Shown here one piece after another: positions 1-7,478 of a DNA stretch of 8,524 bases (position 1 is its first letter; every line of letters begins with the position of its first letter). The translations under genes were made by a program, and so were the position numbers. Origin of the DNA: Porphyromonadaceae bacterium UBA7042 (GTDB lineage: Bacteria; Bacteroidota; Bacteroidia; Bacteroidales; Muribaculaceae); the NCBI GenBank assembly GCA_002494015.1, contig DLAR01000017.1:1-8524 (forward strand). The letters run 5' to 3'. A model generated the notes under the pieces. That model did not search any database, was not told the origin of the DNA, and was given only the letters and a program-made list of their open reading frames with translations.

Positions 1-156
1 ATCCGGTCACACAGCTACAGCTATGCTTCCCCGAATCATGACGAAATCCGACGCGTGAAAACGGGCTTTGGATTCACATTTGTTATGAAAGACCCTCTTA
101 ATGCCGGTAGGCAGCTGATTCGGACCAGCCGCCTCCGAGTGATTTGTAGAGGGTGA
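1..156 (+). CDS. Possible 3' end of a convergent gene (partial)
   Basis: A plus-strand frame is open from the window edge to a TGA at 154-156, giving 51 residues. All five other frames contain a stop within the first 97 bases. The peptide is rich in aromatic and small residues, including SHSYSYASPN and GFGFTFVMKDPL, which resembles the last strands of an outer-membrane beta-barrel protein. If real, it converges on the efflux operon and overlaps the 3' end of the channel gene by 59 nt, which is long for a convergent overlap. No start is visible because the gene would begin outside the window. The frame is too short to assign a family, and it may be chance. Confidence 0.28.
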   Translation: MRSHSYSYASPNHDEIRRVKTGFGFTFVMKDPLNAGRQLIRTSRLRVICRG

Positions 157-1489
157 TGAGGGCAAGGTATTCGTCGCGCAGGGCGTTGCTCACGCCTATC
201 TGTGCGTCAAAGTAGCGCCGCTGCGCGTCAAGAACGTCGATGTAGTTGAGCGTCCCGGCGCGATACTGGATGTCGGCCAGTTCCACATATTTCCCCGCTG
301 CATCGCGCAGGTCGATTTTCAGAGCCGTGGCCTCGTGGGCGCTGCGATAGGTCGTAATCGCATTGCTGACCTCGGTGAAAGCCTGAAGTACGGTCTGCTC
401 ATAGGTGTAGCGGGCCTGCTCGTAGGCCGCTATCGATGCCTTGTATTTTTTCTTTTTGCGTCCGAAGTCGAGGACTGTCCCGGTAATGGTTCCGATGGCG
501 TAGGTGAACGGTGATTTGAAAAATGTCGGTAGTTCGTCGTTCTCCCATCCTGCCGTAAAGCCGATGCGCAGATTGGGAAATCGGTTGGCATAGGAGAGGC
601 CGACGTTGCTCATCGCCGATGCGAGTCGTTGCTCGGCGGCGCGGAGGTCGGGACGGCGTTCAAGCAGTTGTGACGGCACGCCGACGGGGAGCGACTCGGG
701 GAGGGTGACGTTGAGCAGCAGCTTTCCGCGTTCGAGGTATTCGCGCGGATATTCCCCCATCAGCAGCGTGATGGCGTTTCGCGCGACGGTGATCTGCCGT
801 TCAAGGTTGGGGACGAGTGATGCTGTCGACGAATATTCCACCTTGGCCTGCTGGTAGACGGTCTCGGATGTCAGTCCCCCCTCGAAACGGATGCGGGCCT
901 GCTCGAGAGATTCACTGCGTGTGACGAGTGTCTGTCTGACGATTGCAAGCTCGTTGTCGAGTGCGAGAAGGCGGAAATAGGCTCCGGCGACTTCGGCGAT
1001 GAGTGTCATCCTCATGGCGCGCAGATCTTCGACCGACGCGAGATAGTTGGCAGCGCTCTGCCTCCGTGCCCATGTCATTGCTCCCCACAGGTTTATTTCC
1101 CAGTTGAGCGAGAATTTGAGGTCATATTCCGGATCCTTGTCCACCCCGTGGCCCCCGTAATTGTTGGTTTCGTTGCTGGCGCCGACGAGGCCGCCGATGT
1201 CAGGTAGCATGTTGACTTTCTCGATGCCGTACATCTGCCTCAGCTCCTCGACGCGCTCAGCAGCCTTCAGGATGTCGCGGTTGTTTTCAAGGGTGTGGCT
1301 GATGATGTGGTAGAGGGTCGAGTCAGCATAAAACCTCCACCAGTCCATGTCGGCGATGGTGACAGAGTCGGCGGGTTCTCCCGGCTGGTAGGCCGACGGC
1401 ATGTCCACATCCGGCGTGGCAAGGTTGCGCGTTCCCGAGCATGCGGTCAGCAGCAGGATGGCTGATATTGTAGCAAAAATATGTCTCAT
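98..1489 (-). CDS. Outer-membrane efflux channel lipoprotein (TolC/OprM/NodT type)
   Basis: This 463-residue protein is the outer-membrane exit duct of the tripartite RND pump encoded by this operon. The N-terminus is a lipoprotein signal with lipobox LTAC, so Cys17 is the predicted lipidated residue, followed by Ser18, compatible with outer-membrane sorting. Family hallmarks are visible: the DWWRFYAD stretch near residues 49-56, a first OEP repeat through about residue 250, then LLERRPDLRAAEQRL (275-289) and FPNLRIGFTAGW (304-315) opening the second repeat. LYKSLGGGW near 447-455 is a typical family C-terminus, followed by a short extra tail ending in RH. Length is normal for the family. The start ATG overlaps the stop of the pump gene (ATGA at 1489-1486), implying translational coupling; a GGAAAG sequence lies 5 nt upstream. 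A basic run, GRKKKKYK, near 343-350 is noticeable but not disruptive. Confidence 0.95.
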   Translation of the reverse strand: MRHIFATISAILLLTACSGTRNLATPDVDMPSAYQPGEPADSVTIADMDWWRFYADSTLYHIISHTLENNRDILKAAERVEELRQMYGIEKVNMLPDIGGLVGASNETNNYGGHGVDKDPEYDLKFSLNWEINLWGAMTWARRQSAANYLASVEDLRAMRMTLIAEVAGAYFRLLALDNELAIVRQTLVTRSESLEQARIRFEGGLTSETVYQQAKVEYSSTASLVPNLERQITVARNAITLLMGEYPREYLERGKLLLNVTLPESLPVGVPSQLLERRPDLRAAEQRLASAMSNVGLSYANRFPNLRIGFTAGWENDELPTFFKSPFTYAIGTITGTVLDFGRKKKKYKASIAAYEQARYTYEQTVLQAFTEVSNAITTYRSAHEATALKIDLRDAAGKYVELADIQYRAGTLNYIDVLDAQRRYFDAQIGVSNALRDEYLALITLYKSLGGGWSESAAYRH

Positions 1490-4400
1490 TTTTTCTTTCC
1501 GGTCAGTTTTTCAATCATTACAAAAAAGAATGGTACGAAGATAATGCCTACGGTGATGGCTACGAGCATTCCGAAGAAAACACCGGTGCCGATGTCGCGT
1601 CGTGCCGCCGAGCCGGGTCCCGACGCGATTAGTAGCGGAAGGAGTCCGAGCATGAATGCAAGCGAGGTCATCACGATGGGGCGGAATCGCAGACGGGCGG
1701 CAGTCAGCGCGGCATGAACAGCGTCGACACCCTTGTCGACCTCCTCTTTGGCAAACTCGACTATGAGGATGGCGTTTTTAGCCACGAGTCCCACGAGCAT
1801 CACGAGCCCTATCTGGAAATAAATGTTGTTTTCAAGTCCGCACAGCCATATTCCGAGATATGCGCCCACTCCCGCTACCGGCAGCGACAGGATGACGGCC
1901 AAGGGAACGGTCCAGCTTTCATACTGGGCTGCGAGGAACAGGAACACAAAGAGAAACGCAAGTCCGAGGACCATGGCGGTGTTGCCGGTTTCGTGTTTCT
2001 GCTGATAGGAGAGACCGCTCCATTCTACGCCGATGTTTTCGGGGAGGCGTGTCCTCACGATTTCTTCAAGCTGGTCCATCGCCTGTCCGGTACTGTAGCC
2101 GTGGGCGGCCTCGCCTGATACCGTGGCGGCGTTAAACATGTTGAACCGCGAGATAGTGCCGGGCCCGGTGGTGTAGCGCGAAGTGCCGAGGGCCGAAATC
2201 GGAATCATCGTGTTTCCCGCCCCGCGCACGAAGAACAAGTTGAGGTTGTCGCGACTGGATCGGTAGGGGGCCTCGGCCTGAATATAGACACGGTAGATGC
2301 GGTTGAACATGTTGAAGTCGTTGACATAAATCGACCCGGTAAAAGCTTTCATGGTCGAAAAAATGTCGCTGACGGGGATGCCTTGCATTTTGGCCCGGTC
2401 GCGGTCTACGTCAAAATAGAGTTGCGGGATGTCGGCCTGCATCGATGTTGACAGTCCGGCTACGGCGGGTGCTGACGCTGCATATTTTTTCAGCGTGTCG
2501 ACAGCCTGCTGAAGGTCGGTGTAAGTCGCGTCGCCGCGGGCTTCGAGAACCATCTCAAACCCGCCCGAGGTTCCCAGTCCCGGGATAATCGACGGGGTGA
2601 AGATATAGACGTTGCTCTCGGGGTAGGTGGCGAGATGGGCGCGCACACGGTCGCGTATCTCGTTGATGTCCTGTGTCTCGCGCTTGTCCCACGGTTTGAG
2701 GATGACGGTCAGTTGCGCGTGGGCCGGATTGGTGCCCACTCGCGGCGACGAGCCGGTGACGTTCAGCACATATTCCACGTCGGGGTCTTCGGTCAGGTAA
2801 GTCATGGCGCGTTCCGTCACCTCGCGGCTGCGCTCGATGGTGGCACCTTCGGGAAGTTCGAGTTCGACGGTGAAATATCCTTGGTCTTCCTGTGACATGA
2901 AGCTGCGCGGCATCAGAGAGTTCATCATCCAGATAAAGACGAGGGCCAGTCCGAAGGCGGCATACATGCGGCGCGGATGGGAGACGGCGCGTTGTATCGA
3001 GCGACCGTAGAAACGGTTGCCGCGTCCGAGCCACATGTTGATGAGGCGGAACACACGGGCTTTCTTGCGCCCCGAGGCGGGTTTCAGAATCTTGGCACAC
3101 ATCACCGGCGACAGTGTCAGCGCGACGATGGTGGAGATGATGACCGACACGGCAATCGTAATCGTGAACTGCCTGTAAAGCTGGCCTGTAATGCCCGGCA
3201 GGAAACTCACCGGGACAAAGACGGCACACAACACGAGTGACATTGCAATCAGCGCGCTCCCGAGGTTGCTCATGGCGCGTGCGGTGGCCTCGTAGGGCGA
3301 CACATGCTCGGTGTTCATGATGCGGTCCACGTTCTCGACCACGACGATGGCGTCATCGACCACGATGCCGATGGCGAGGATGAGGCCCAAGAGGGTAAGC
3401 ATGTTGAGCGAGAACCCGAAAATGAGCATGATGCCGAATGTCCCGACAAGCGAAATCGGCACGGCGATTACCGGAATCAGTGTCGACCGCCAGTTTTGCA
3501 GAGACAGGAACACGACGAGGATGACGAGCACGAGTGCTTCGAAGAAGGTGCGGTAGACATGGTGGATTGACTCCGAGATATATGTCGTCATGTCAAACGG
3601 GATGTCGTAGGAGATTCCTTCGGGAAAATTCTTGGAAATCGTCTCCATCTCTTTCTTGACAGCCTCGGCTACCTCCATCGCGTTGGAGCCCGGGAGCATG
3701 TTGATGTTGAGCACGGCGGCGTTCCCGCCGTTGATGCCGCTCTCGGTAGAGTAGCTCGACGCTTCGAGCGACACCCGCGCCACATCTTTCAGCCTGATGA
3801 GCGACCCGTTGGCGCCCGCGCGTATCACGATGTCCTCAAACTCGGCTACCGACGACAACCGGCCTCGCGCGATGATAGGCATGGTGATGTCGATGTCGGT
3901 TGCCGGAGCCTGTCCCAGCGCGCCGGCCGCGCTCTCGCGGTTTTGGTCTTTCAGCGCGTCCTGAATGTCCTTGACGGTCAGTCCGAGGTCGGCGAGCTTG
4001 TCGGGGGCGACCCATATCTGCATTGCATAGTATCGGCCTCCGACGTTGCTGATGCTTCCCACTCCCGGGATGCGCCGCAGGGGGTCGAGGATGTTGAGAG
4101 TGGTGTAGTTGCTCAGATATATTTCGTCAAATTTCGGGTCGTCAGACTGGATGGTTATCGTCATCAGGCGGCTTGCTGTCTCCTTTGATACCGAGATGCC
4201 GTTTTGCACCACTTCGGCAGGGAGGCGTGCCTCGGCTTTCTTGACGCGGTTCTGAATGTCGACAGCGGCAAGTTCGGGGTCGGTGTCGATGTCAAATGTC
4301 ACGAGGGCAGTGAATCCTCCCGAGTTGGAACTTGACGATGACATGTAAATCATTCCCGGCGTGCCGTTCAGTTCCTGCTCGATGGGGGTGGCGACAGCCT

Positions 4401-4578
4401 GTGTGACCGTCTGCGCGTCGGCCCCGGGATAGGAGGCGGTGATTTTTACCACCGGCGGCACAATCTGCGGGTACTGGTCGACAGGCAGCAGGGTCAGGCC
4501 GATTACCCCGACAATGAAAATCACAATCGAGATTACGATCGAGAATACCGGGTGTTCAAGGAAAAAGTTGCGTTTCAT
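1486..4578 (-). CDS. RND multidrug-type efflux pump, inner-membrane subunit (HAE1/AcrB family)
   Basis: This 1030-residue protein is the proton-driven antiporter of the tripartite pump; in characterised relatives it takes up hydrophobic or amphiphilic compounds from periplasm or membrane. The start chosen is the ATG at 4578 (MKRNFFLEHPVF), which matches the usual family N-terminus, has a strong ribosome binding site and lies 4 nt after the adaptor stop. An in-frame ATG at 4611 would add 11 unlikely residues. TM1 is about residues 12-31. The TM4 motif GIVVDDAIVVVENV contains Asp408 and Asp409, and TM10 GLVAKNAILIVEFA contains Lys934. These correspond to the AcrB proton relay, and RFRPIVMTSLAF in TM11 is also present. 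Two large periplasmic loops lie between TM1-TM2 and TM7-TM8, as expected. Length and motifs indicate an intact pump. Its substrates cannot be told from sequence. Confidence 0.97.
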   Translation of the reverse strand: MKRNFFLEHPVFSIVISIVIFIVGVIGLTLLPVDQYPQIVPPVVKITASYPGADAQTVTQAVATPIEQELNGTPGMIYMSSSSSNSGGFTALVTFDIDTDPELAAVDIQNRVKKAEARLPAEVVQNGISVSKETASRLMTITIQSDDPKFDEIYLSNYTTLNILDPLRRIPGVGSISNVGGRYYAMQIWVAPDKLADLGLTVKDIQDALKDQNRESAAGALGQAPATDIDITMPIIARGRLSSVAEFEDIVIRAGANGSLIRLKDVARVSLEASSYSTESGINGGNAAVLNINMLPGSNAMEVAEAVKKEMETISKNFPEGISYDIPFDMTTYISESIHHVYRTFFEALVLVILVVFLSLQNWRSTLIPVIAVPISLVGTFGIMLIFGFSLNMLTLLGLILAIGIVVDDAIVVVENVDRIMNTEHVSPYEATARAMSNLGSALIAMSLVLCAVFVPVSFLPGITGQLYRQFTITIAVSVIISTIVALTLSPVMCAKILKPASGRKKARVFRLINMWLGRGNRFYGRSIQRAVSHPRRMYAAFGLALVFIWMMNSLMPRSFMSQEDQGYFTVELELPEGATIERSREVTERAMTYLTEDPDVEYVLNVTGSSPRVGTNPAHAQLTVILKPWDKRETQDINEIRDRVRAHLATYPESNVYIFTPSIIPGLGTSGGFEMVLEARGDATYTDLQQAVDTLKKYAASAPAVAGLSTSMQADIPQLYFDVDRDRAKMQGIPVSDIFSTMKAFTGSIYVNDFNMFNRIYRVYIQAEAPYRSSRDNLNLFFVRGAGNTMIPISALGTSRYTTGPGTISRFNMFNAATVSGEAAHGYSTGQAMDQLEEIVRTRLPENIGVEWSGLSYQQKHETGNTAMVLGLAFLFVFLFLAAQYESWTVPLAVILSLPVAGVGAYLGIWLCGLENNIYFQIGLVMLVGLVAKNAILIVEFAKEEVDKGVDAVHAALTAARLRFRPIVMTSLAFMLGLLPLLIASGPGSAARRDIGTGVFFGMLVAITVGIIFVPFFFVMIEKLTGKKK

Positions 4579-4582
4579 CGGC

Positions 4583-5827
4583 TCACTCCTCCTTTCCGGC
4601 TGTTTTGTCATCGGGTTTTACAGCGGCTACGGGGTTGACCTTCATTCCGTGGGTCAGCTTGTGGTATCCCTCTACCACAATTAGCTCTCCTTTGGCAAGT
4701 CCGCGTTCCACGATGGTGGAATTGCCTATCTCGGGCCCGGTTTCGATGAATCGTTTCTCGACGATGCTGTCGGGACGCACGACATAGATATATGTTCCTC
4801 CTTTCTCGATTACAAGGGCTTTGTCAGGCACCTCGACGGCCTGTTCCCTCACGTCGAGCAGCACCTTGACCTTGGTGAACTCGCCCGGGAGCAGCGCGTG
4901 GTCGGGGTTGGGCATCTCGGCACGCACCGAGAATGTTCCTGTCTTGGAGTCGACCTGAGGGTCGGCGAAATCCACAAGTCCGCGGTGGGGGTAGACTGAC
5001 CCGTCGGCAAGCGTGATGGTGACGTAGGCGTTGGTCTTGTGGGTCGAGTCCTGCCCGCCGAGGTTCACGTTGCGGTCTTTGCTGCGCAGATAGTCGAGCG
5101 CGGTCATGGAGAAATCAACTCTGACGGTGTCGCTCTTTACAACGGTGGCAAGGAGCGATTTCCCCCCCGAGGGGCCGACGAGTGTCCCGATGTCGGCCGA
5201 GCGTTCCGATATATATCCCGAGATGGGGGAAGTCACGCGGGTATAGCCAAGCGTCAGCTGCGCCTGTGTCAGGTCTGCCTCACACACGACGACTTCGGCT
5301 TTGGCTGTCTCGTAGGCAGCTGTCGCGTTGTCGAGGTCGAGCTGTGATGCCGCGTTCTGCTCATAGAGTGGCTTGATGCGGGCAAGGTCGCGCTCGGCTT
5401 TCAGGGCTTGGGCGCGGGCCTTGTTCAGTTGGGCGCGGGCCTTGTCGACGTGCGCTTTATAGAGTTTCGGGTCGATTACAAAGAGCGTCTGTCCCTTCTC
5501 GATATAGGAACCCTCCTTGAAAAGCATGCTTTCAAGATACCCCTCGACGCGGGCGCGTACCTCGACAAACTGCTGGGCGCGGATGCGCCCCACATATTCG
5601 CCGTAGATGTTGACATTCTCAGTCTCTACCGCCTCCACCTCGACAGTCGGCAGAACCGCCGACTGAGGCTTGGGGCGCAGGATAAAATAAAGGGCGGTCG
5701 CCGCGACTGCGATGGCGGCTACAACTATTATCCATGTCTTTTTGCTGTGGGGAGTCTTGCTCTTGATAGTGCTGTATGTACCTGACACTTTGGCTCCTAA
5801 AGACTTGCTGTAATGCCTGACATTCAT
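4583..5827 (-). CDS. RND efflux periplasmic adaptor (membrane fusion protein, AcrA/MexA-like)
   Basis: This 414-residue protein links the inner-membrane pump to the outer-membrane channel. The domain order is typical: a biotinyl/lipoyl half-motif (RVEGYLESMLFKEGSYI, 93-109), an alpha-helical hairpin rich in Ala, Lys and Glu (about 124-190), the second lipoyl half (TSPISGYISERSADIGTLV, 199-217), a beta-barrel containing VDFADPQVDSKTGTFSVRAE (285-304), and a membrane-proximal domain to about 400. There is no lipobox. Instead a basic N-terminal tail of about 30 residues precedes a hydrophobic segment (about 32-50) that should act as an uncleaved membrane anchor. The ATG at 5827 has no obvious ribosome binding site, which is common in Bacteroidota. 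A GTG at 5788 preceded by AGGAG at a 5-nt spacing could be an alternative start giving 401 residues. First gene of the efflux operon. Confidence 0.95.
   Translation of the reverse strand: MNVRHYSKSLGAKVSGTYSTIKSKTPHSKKTWIIVVAAIAVAATALYFILRPKPQSAVLPTVEVEAVETENVNIYGEYVGRIRAQQFVEVRARVEGYLESMLFKEGSYIEKGQTLFVIDPKLYKAHVDKARAQLNKARAQALKAERDLARIKPLYEQNAASQLDLDNATAAYETAKAEVVVCEADLTQAQLTLGYTRVTSPISGYISERSADIGTLVGPSGGKSLLATVVKSDTVRVDFSMTALDYLRSKDRNVNLGGQDSTHKTNAYVTITLADGSVYPHRGLVDFADPQVDSKTGTFSVRAEMPNPDHALLPGEFTKVKVLLDVREQAVEVPDKALVIEKGGTYIYVVRPDSIVEKRFIETGPEIGNSTIVERGLAKGELIVVEGYHKLTHGMKVNPVAAVKPDDKTAGKEE
4586..4595 (-). promoter_or_regulatory. Ribosome binding site of the RND pump gene, inside the adaptor's last codons
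   Basis: On the minus strand the sequence AAAGGAGGAG lies 7 nt upstream of the ATG at 4578. The same bases encode the last residues of the adaptor (GKEE) just before its TGA. This decides the pump start at 4578 over the upstream ATG at 4611, which would overlap the adaptor gene by 29 nt. It suggests that ribosomes finishing the adaptor reinitiate on the pump gene. Confidence 0.75.
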
Positions 5828-5903
5828 GACTTGATGTTATTGCGTGATGAAATTGAACCTATGAATATAAAATGACAACGCCAGCGCGCTATAAATTGTT
5901 TTG

Positions 5904-5934
5904 CAAAGGTACAATATATCAGCAACTTCTCAAA
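5904..5934 (-). promoter_or_regulatory. Bacteroides-type promoter of the efflux operon
   Basis: Read on the minus strand, a -33 box TTTG (plus-strand CAAA at 5931-5934) is followed after exactly 19 nt by a -7 box TACCTTTG (plus-strand 5904-5911). This matches the established Bacteroidota primary sigma factor consensus TTTG/TAnnTTTG. It lies in the 166-nt gap between the upstream lipoprotein gene and the adaptor gene. The predicted transcription start is around 5897-5899, leaving a leader of about 70 nt. Confidence 0.85.
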
Positions 5935-5993
5935 GCAAGTGTAAATCAACGGCATGAATCTGACAACAGACAGCCGCCCCTCCGCGTTGCGGG

Positions 5994-6704
5994 TCAGTCA
6001 TCAAGTTTCCACATATTTTTGGTCCTCCACCGGTTGTCCTTGACCCATCTGTCAAGGGACTCTTGGTCGGCCCACAGCCATCCGACTCCGCGCATTGATC
6101 CGGGTACCGACGGGCGGGTCTTCGCTTTGGAAAAATGCACGATATGGCTTCCAAGACTGTCGGCCGGAATGTCGAGGGCGATGAGCGTGTCGCGGTTCAC
6201 AATCTTGAAATTGTAGCGGTGAAAGTCATACTGTCCGTAGTTGGTTCCCGACCAGTCGTAGACCTCACACACGATGGTGTCCCCCTTGACAGTAGTGAGA
6301 CCATAGTCGAGATTGATGCATTTTCCCCGTTCAACCGAGGCATACTTATTCGGTTTGGAGTGAGAAGAGAAAAACAAGGGTATAAGTATAGACACTCCGG
6401 GAAACCCGACACCGAGACTAAAGACTGAGGATCCGCCGAGGTCGCTTGTCTCGCCCACTTTGTAAGTCCCCACGGCTACATCGTTATATTTGTTGAAATA
6501 CAGTATAGAAAATTCTTGGCAGGTGCCGGCGGCATTGGTATAATAGCCGTCGGTCCTGACATAATCGGCGATGCTCCACCCGTCGTTGGGGTACAGAATC
6601 GTACATTCGCTCGGGTCAAAGTTCATCGGGTTCACCTTGGCAGTGTGACATCCCGTCACCGCCGTCAACCCCGCCGCCACAATTGCATAAAGCAGTCTTT
6701 TCAT
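5994..6704 (-). CDS. Predicted lipoprotein of unknown function
   Basis: I do not recognise a family for this 236-residue protein. The N-terminus is a lipoprotein signal: basic MKR, hydrophobic core, then VTGC, so Cys19 is predicted to be lipidated. After His20 no lysine-rich or acidic sorting stretch is obvious, so attachment to either membrane is possible. Besides Cys19 there are four cysteines (34, 62, 129, 146) that could form disulfides outside the cytoplasm. A hydrophobic, glycine-rich stretch at about 93-112 (containing GVGFPGVSILIPLFF) is unusual for a soluble lipoprotein and could be membrane-associated or a buried strand. The C-terminal 30 residues are rich in Trp, Arg and Asp. The start at 6704 is the Met directly before the signal; the upstream leader is AT-rich without a clear ribosome binding site. 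It begins 35 nt after the preceding gene, so it is probably co-transcribed with the two exported paralogues. Confidence 0.82.
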   Translation of the reverse strand: MKRLLYAIVAAGLTAVTGCHTAKVNPMNFDPSECTILYPNDGWSIADYVRTDGYYTNAAGTCQEFSILYFNKYNDVAVGTYKVGETSDLGGSSVFSLGVGFPGVSILIPLFFSSHSKPNKYASVERGKCINLDYGLTTVKGDTIVCEVYDWSGTNYGQYDFHRYNFKIVNRDTLIALDIPADSLGSHIVHFSKAKTRPSVPGSMRGVGWLWADQESLDRWVKDNRWRTKNMWKLDD

Positions 6705-6739
6705 AAAATTATAAAGTTCAAATGTGTTCCAAAATCATG

Positions 6740-7453
6740 TCAGTTCTGCCACGGGCAGTCCAGTCGGAATCCCAGATAAAATCCATGTTGCCACTTCCGG
6801 TTAAACCGTCGGTTTACAGGGTCAAATTGCCGGTAAGTGTCAAGATTGGAAAAAGTATAGCCGACTTCCATCAACCTCATGAATATGATGCCCGCCTTAA
6901 TCCTGAACGATACCGGAGAAGTGCGGTAAGGATGGCATATTCCTCGGTTTCCTATCTCGGGCGCACAGGCTCGGAACGGGGGATGAAGTATCATCCCGAT
7001 TTCAGCCGTCGGCGCGATGAAATAGTTCTTGAACTCAAGTCCGTAGTCGCTCCAAAGAGTGATTGTCGGCGCGATAAAAGGCATCAACGCTTTCATTCTG
7101 CTCCCGTTGTCTCGGTCATATAAATAATAAATCGCACCTGCAGAACCACCGACTCCCACCCACTGGTTGAGAGCATAGAACGCCTTGACTCCTATCACCT
7201 CGGTAAGGCTGTCATTGTTGCCTATATAACATGAAAAATTGAAAGCCAAGGTGAATGTACGCTTATAATTTTCAAGACGGGGATCCCGGAGACGGTAAAA
7301 AGGTCTCTTATACTCCTGATACCCCTCCTCTCGTATGACAACCCTATTCTCATCGCCGACGGAATCCTGCGCCACGTCGCTCTCCGCCTCCCGGGCCGAT
7401 ACCGCCGTGGTTAGCAATAAAGATATCCATATAATAAGCAACTTATTAGTCAT
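6740..7453 (-). CDS. Exported, putative beta-barrel outer-membrane protein (downstream paralogue)
   Basis: This 237-residue protein has a Sec signal peptide with predicted cleavage after AVSA (residue 20). The mature part has alternating hydrophobic/polar stretches rich in Gly and aromatic residues, for example WVGVGGSAGAIYYLY (98-112) and the C-terminal QHGFYLGFRLD, suggesting a small outer-membrane beta-barrel. It is clearly paralogous to the gene at 8150-7479. Shared blocks include VG.GGSAG, APTAE/TPTAE.G.ILH.PF, APEIGN..ICHPYRT.PVSF and LDTYRQ.DPV..RF.RK.QHG. By eye, roughly half of the aligned mature residues are identical. It differs by a longer, charged N-terminal linker (about 21-65) and a short extra C-terminal CPWQN, so it does not end in an aromatic residue. 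It starts 25 nt after the paralogue's stop. I do not recognise a named family. Confidence 0.82.
   Translation of the reverse strand: MTNKLLIIWISLLLTTAVSAREAESDVAQDSVGDENRVVIREEGYQEYKRPFYRLRDPRLENYKRTFTLAFNFSCYIGNNDSLTEVIGVKAFYALNQWVGVGGSAGAIYYLYDRDNGSRMKALMPFIAPTITLWSDYGLEFKNYFIAPTAEIGMILHPPFRACAPEIGNRGICHPYRTSPVSFRIKAGIIFMRLMEVGYTFSNLDTYRQFDPVNRRFNRKWQHGFYLGFRLDCPWQN
7381..7437 (-). repeat. Direct repeat copy 1: signal-peptide coding segment
   Basis: This 57-nt segment covers most of the signal peptide and the first mature residues (AREAE) of the downstream paralogue. It matches 8081-8137 at 55 of 57 positions; the differences are at 7397/8097 and 7422/8122. The two copies are exactly 700 nt apart. 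The flanking sequence on both sides is much less alike. Confidence 0.85.
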
Positions 7454-7478
7454 TGTTATTTTCGCCGGTTGTCAAATT

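Noticed and set aside
2555..3229. Long minus-strand frame of 224 residues inside the pump gene
   Set aside because: It is a shifted frame of the RND pump gene, rich in Arg, His and Pro as expected for an out-of-frame reading of GC-rich coding DNA.
5941..5993. Possible terminator after the lipoprotein gene
   Set aside because: Only a 4-bp CCGC/GCGG stem with no following T-run is visible, too weak to call.
6486..6493. Plus-strand TATATTTG matching the -7 consensus
   Set aside because: It lies antisense inside the lipoprotein gene with no plus-strand gene downstream; an 8-base degenerate match is expected by chance.
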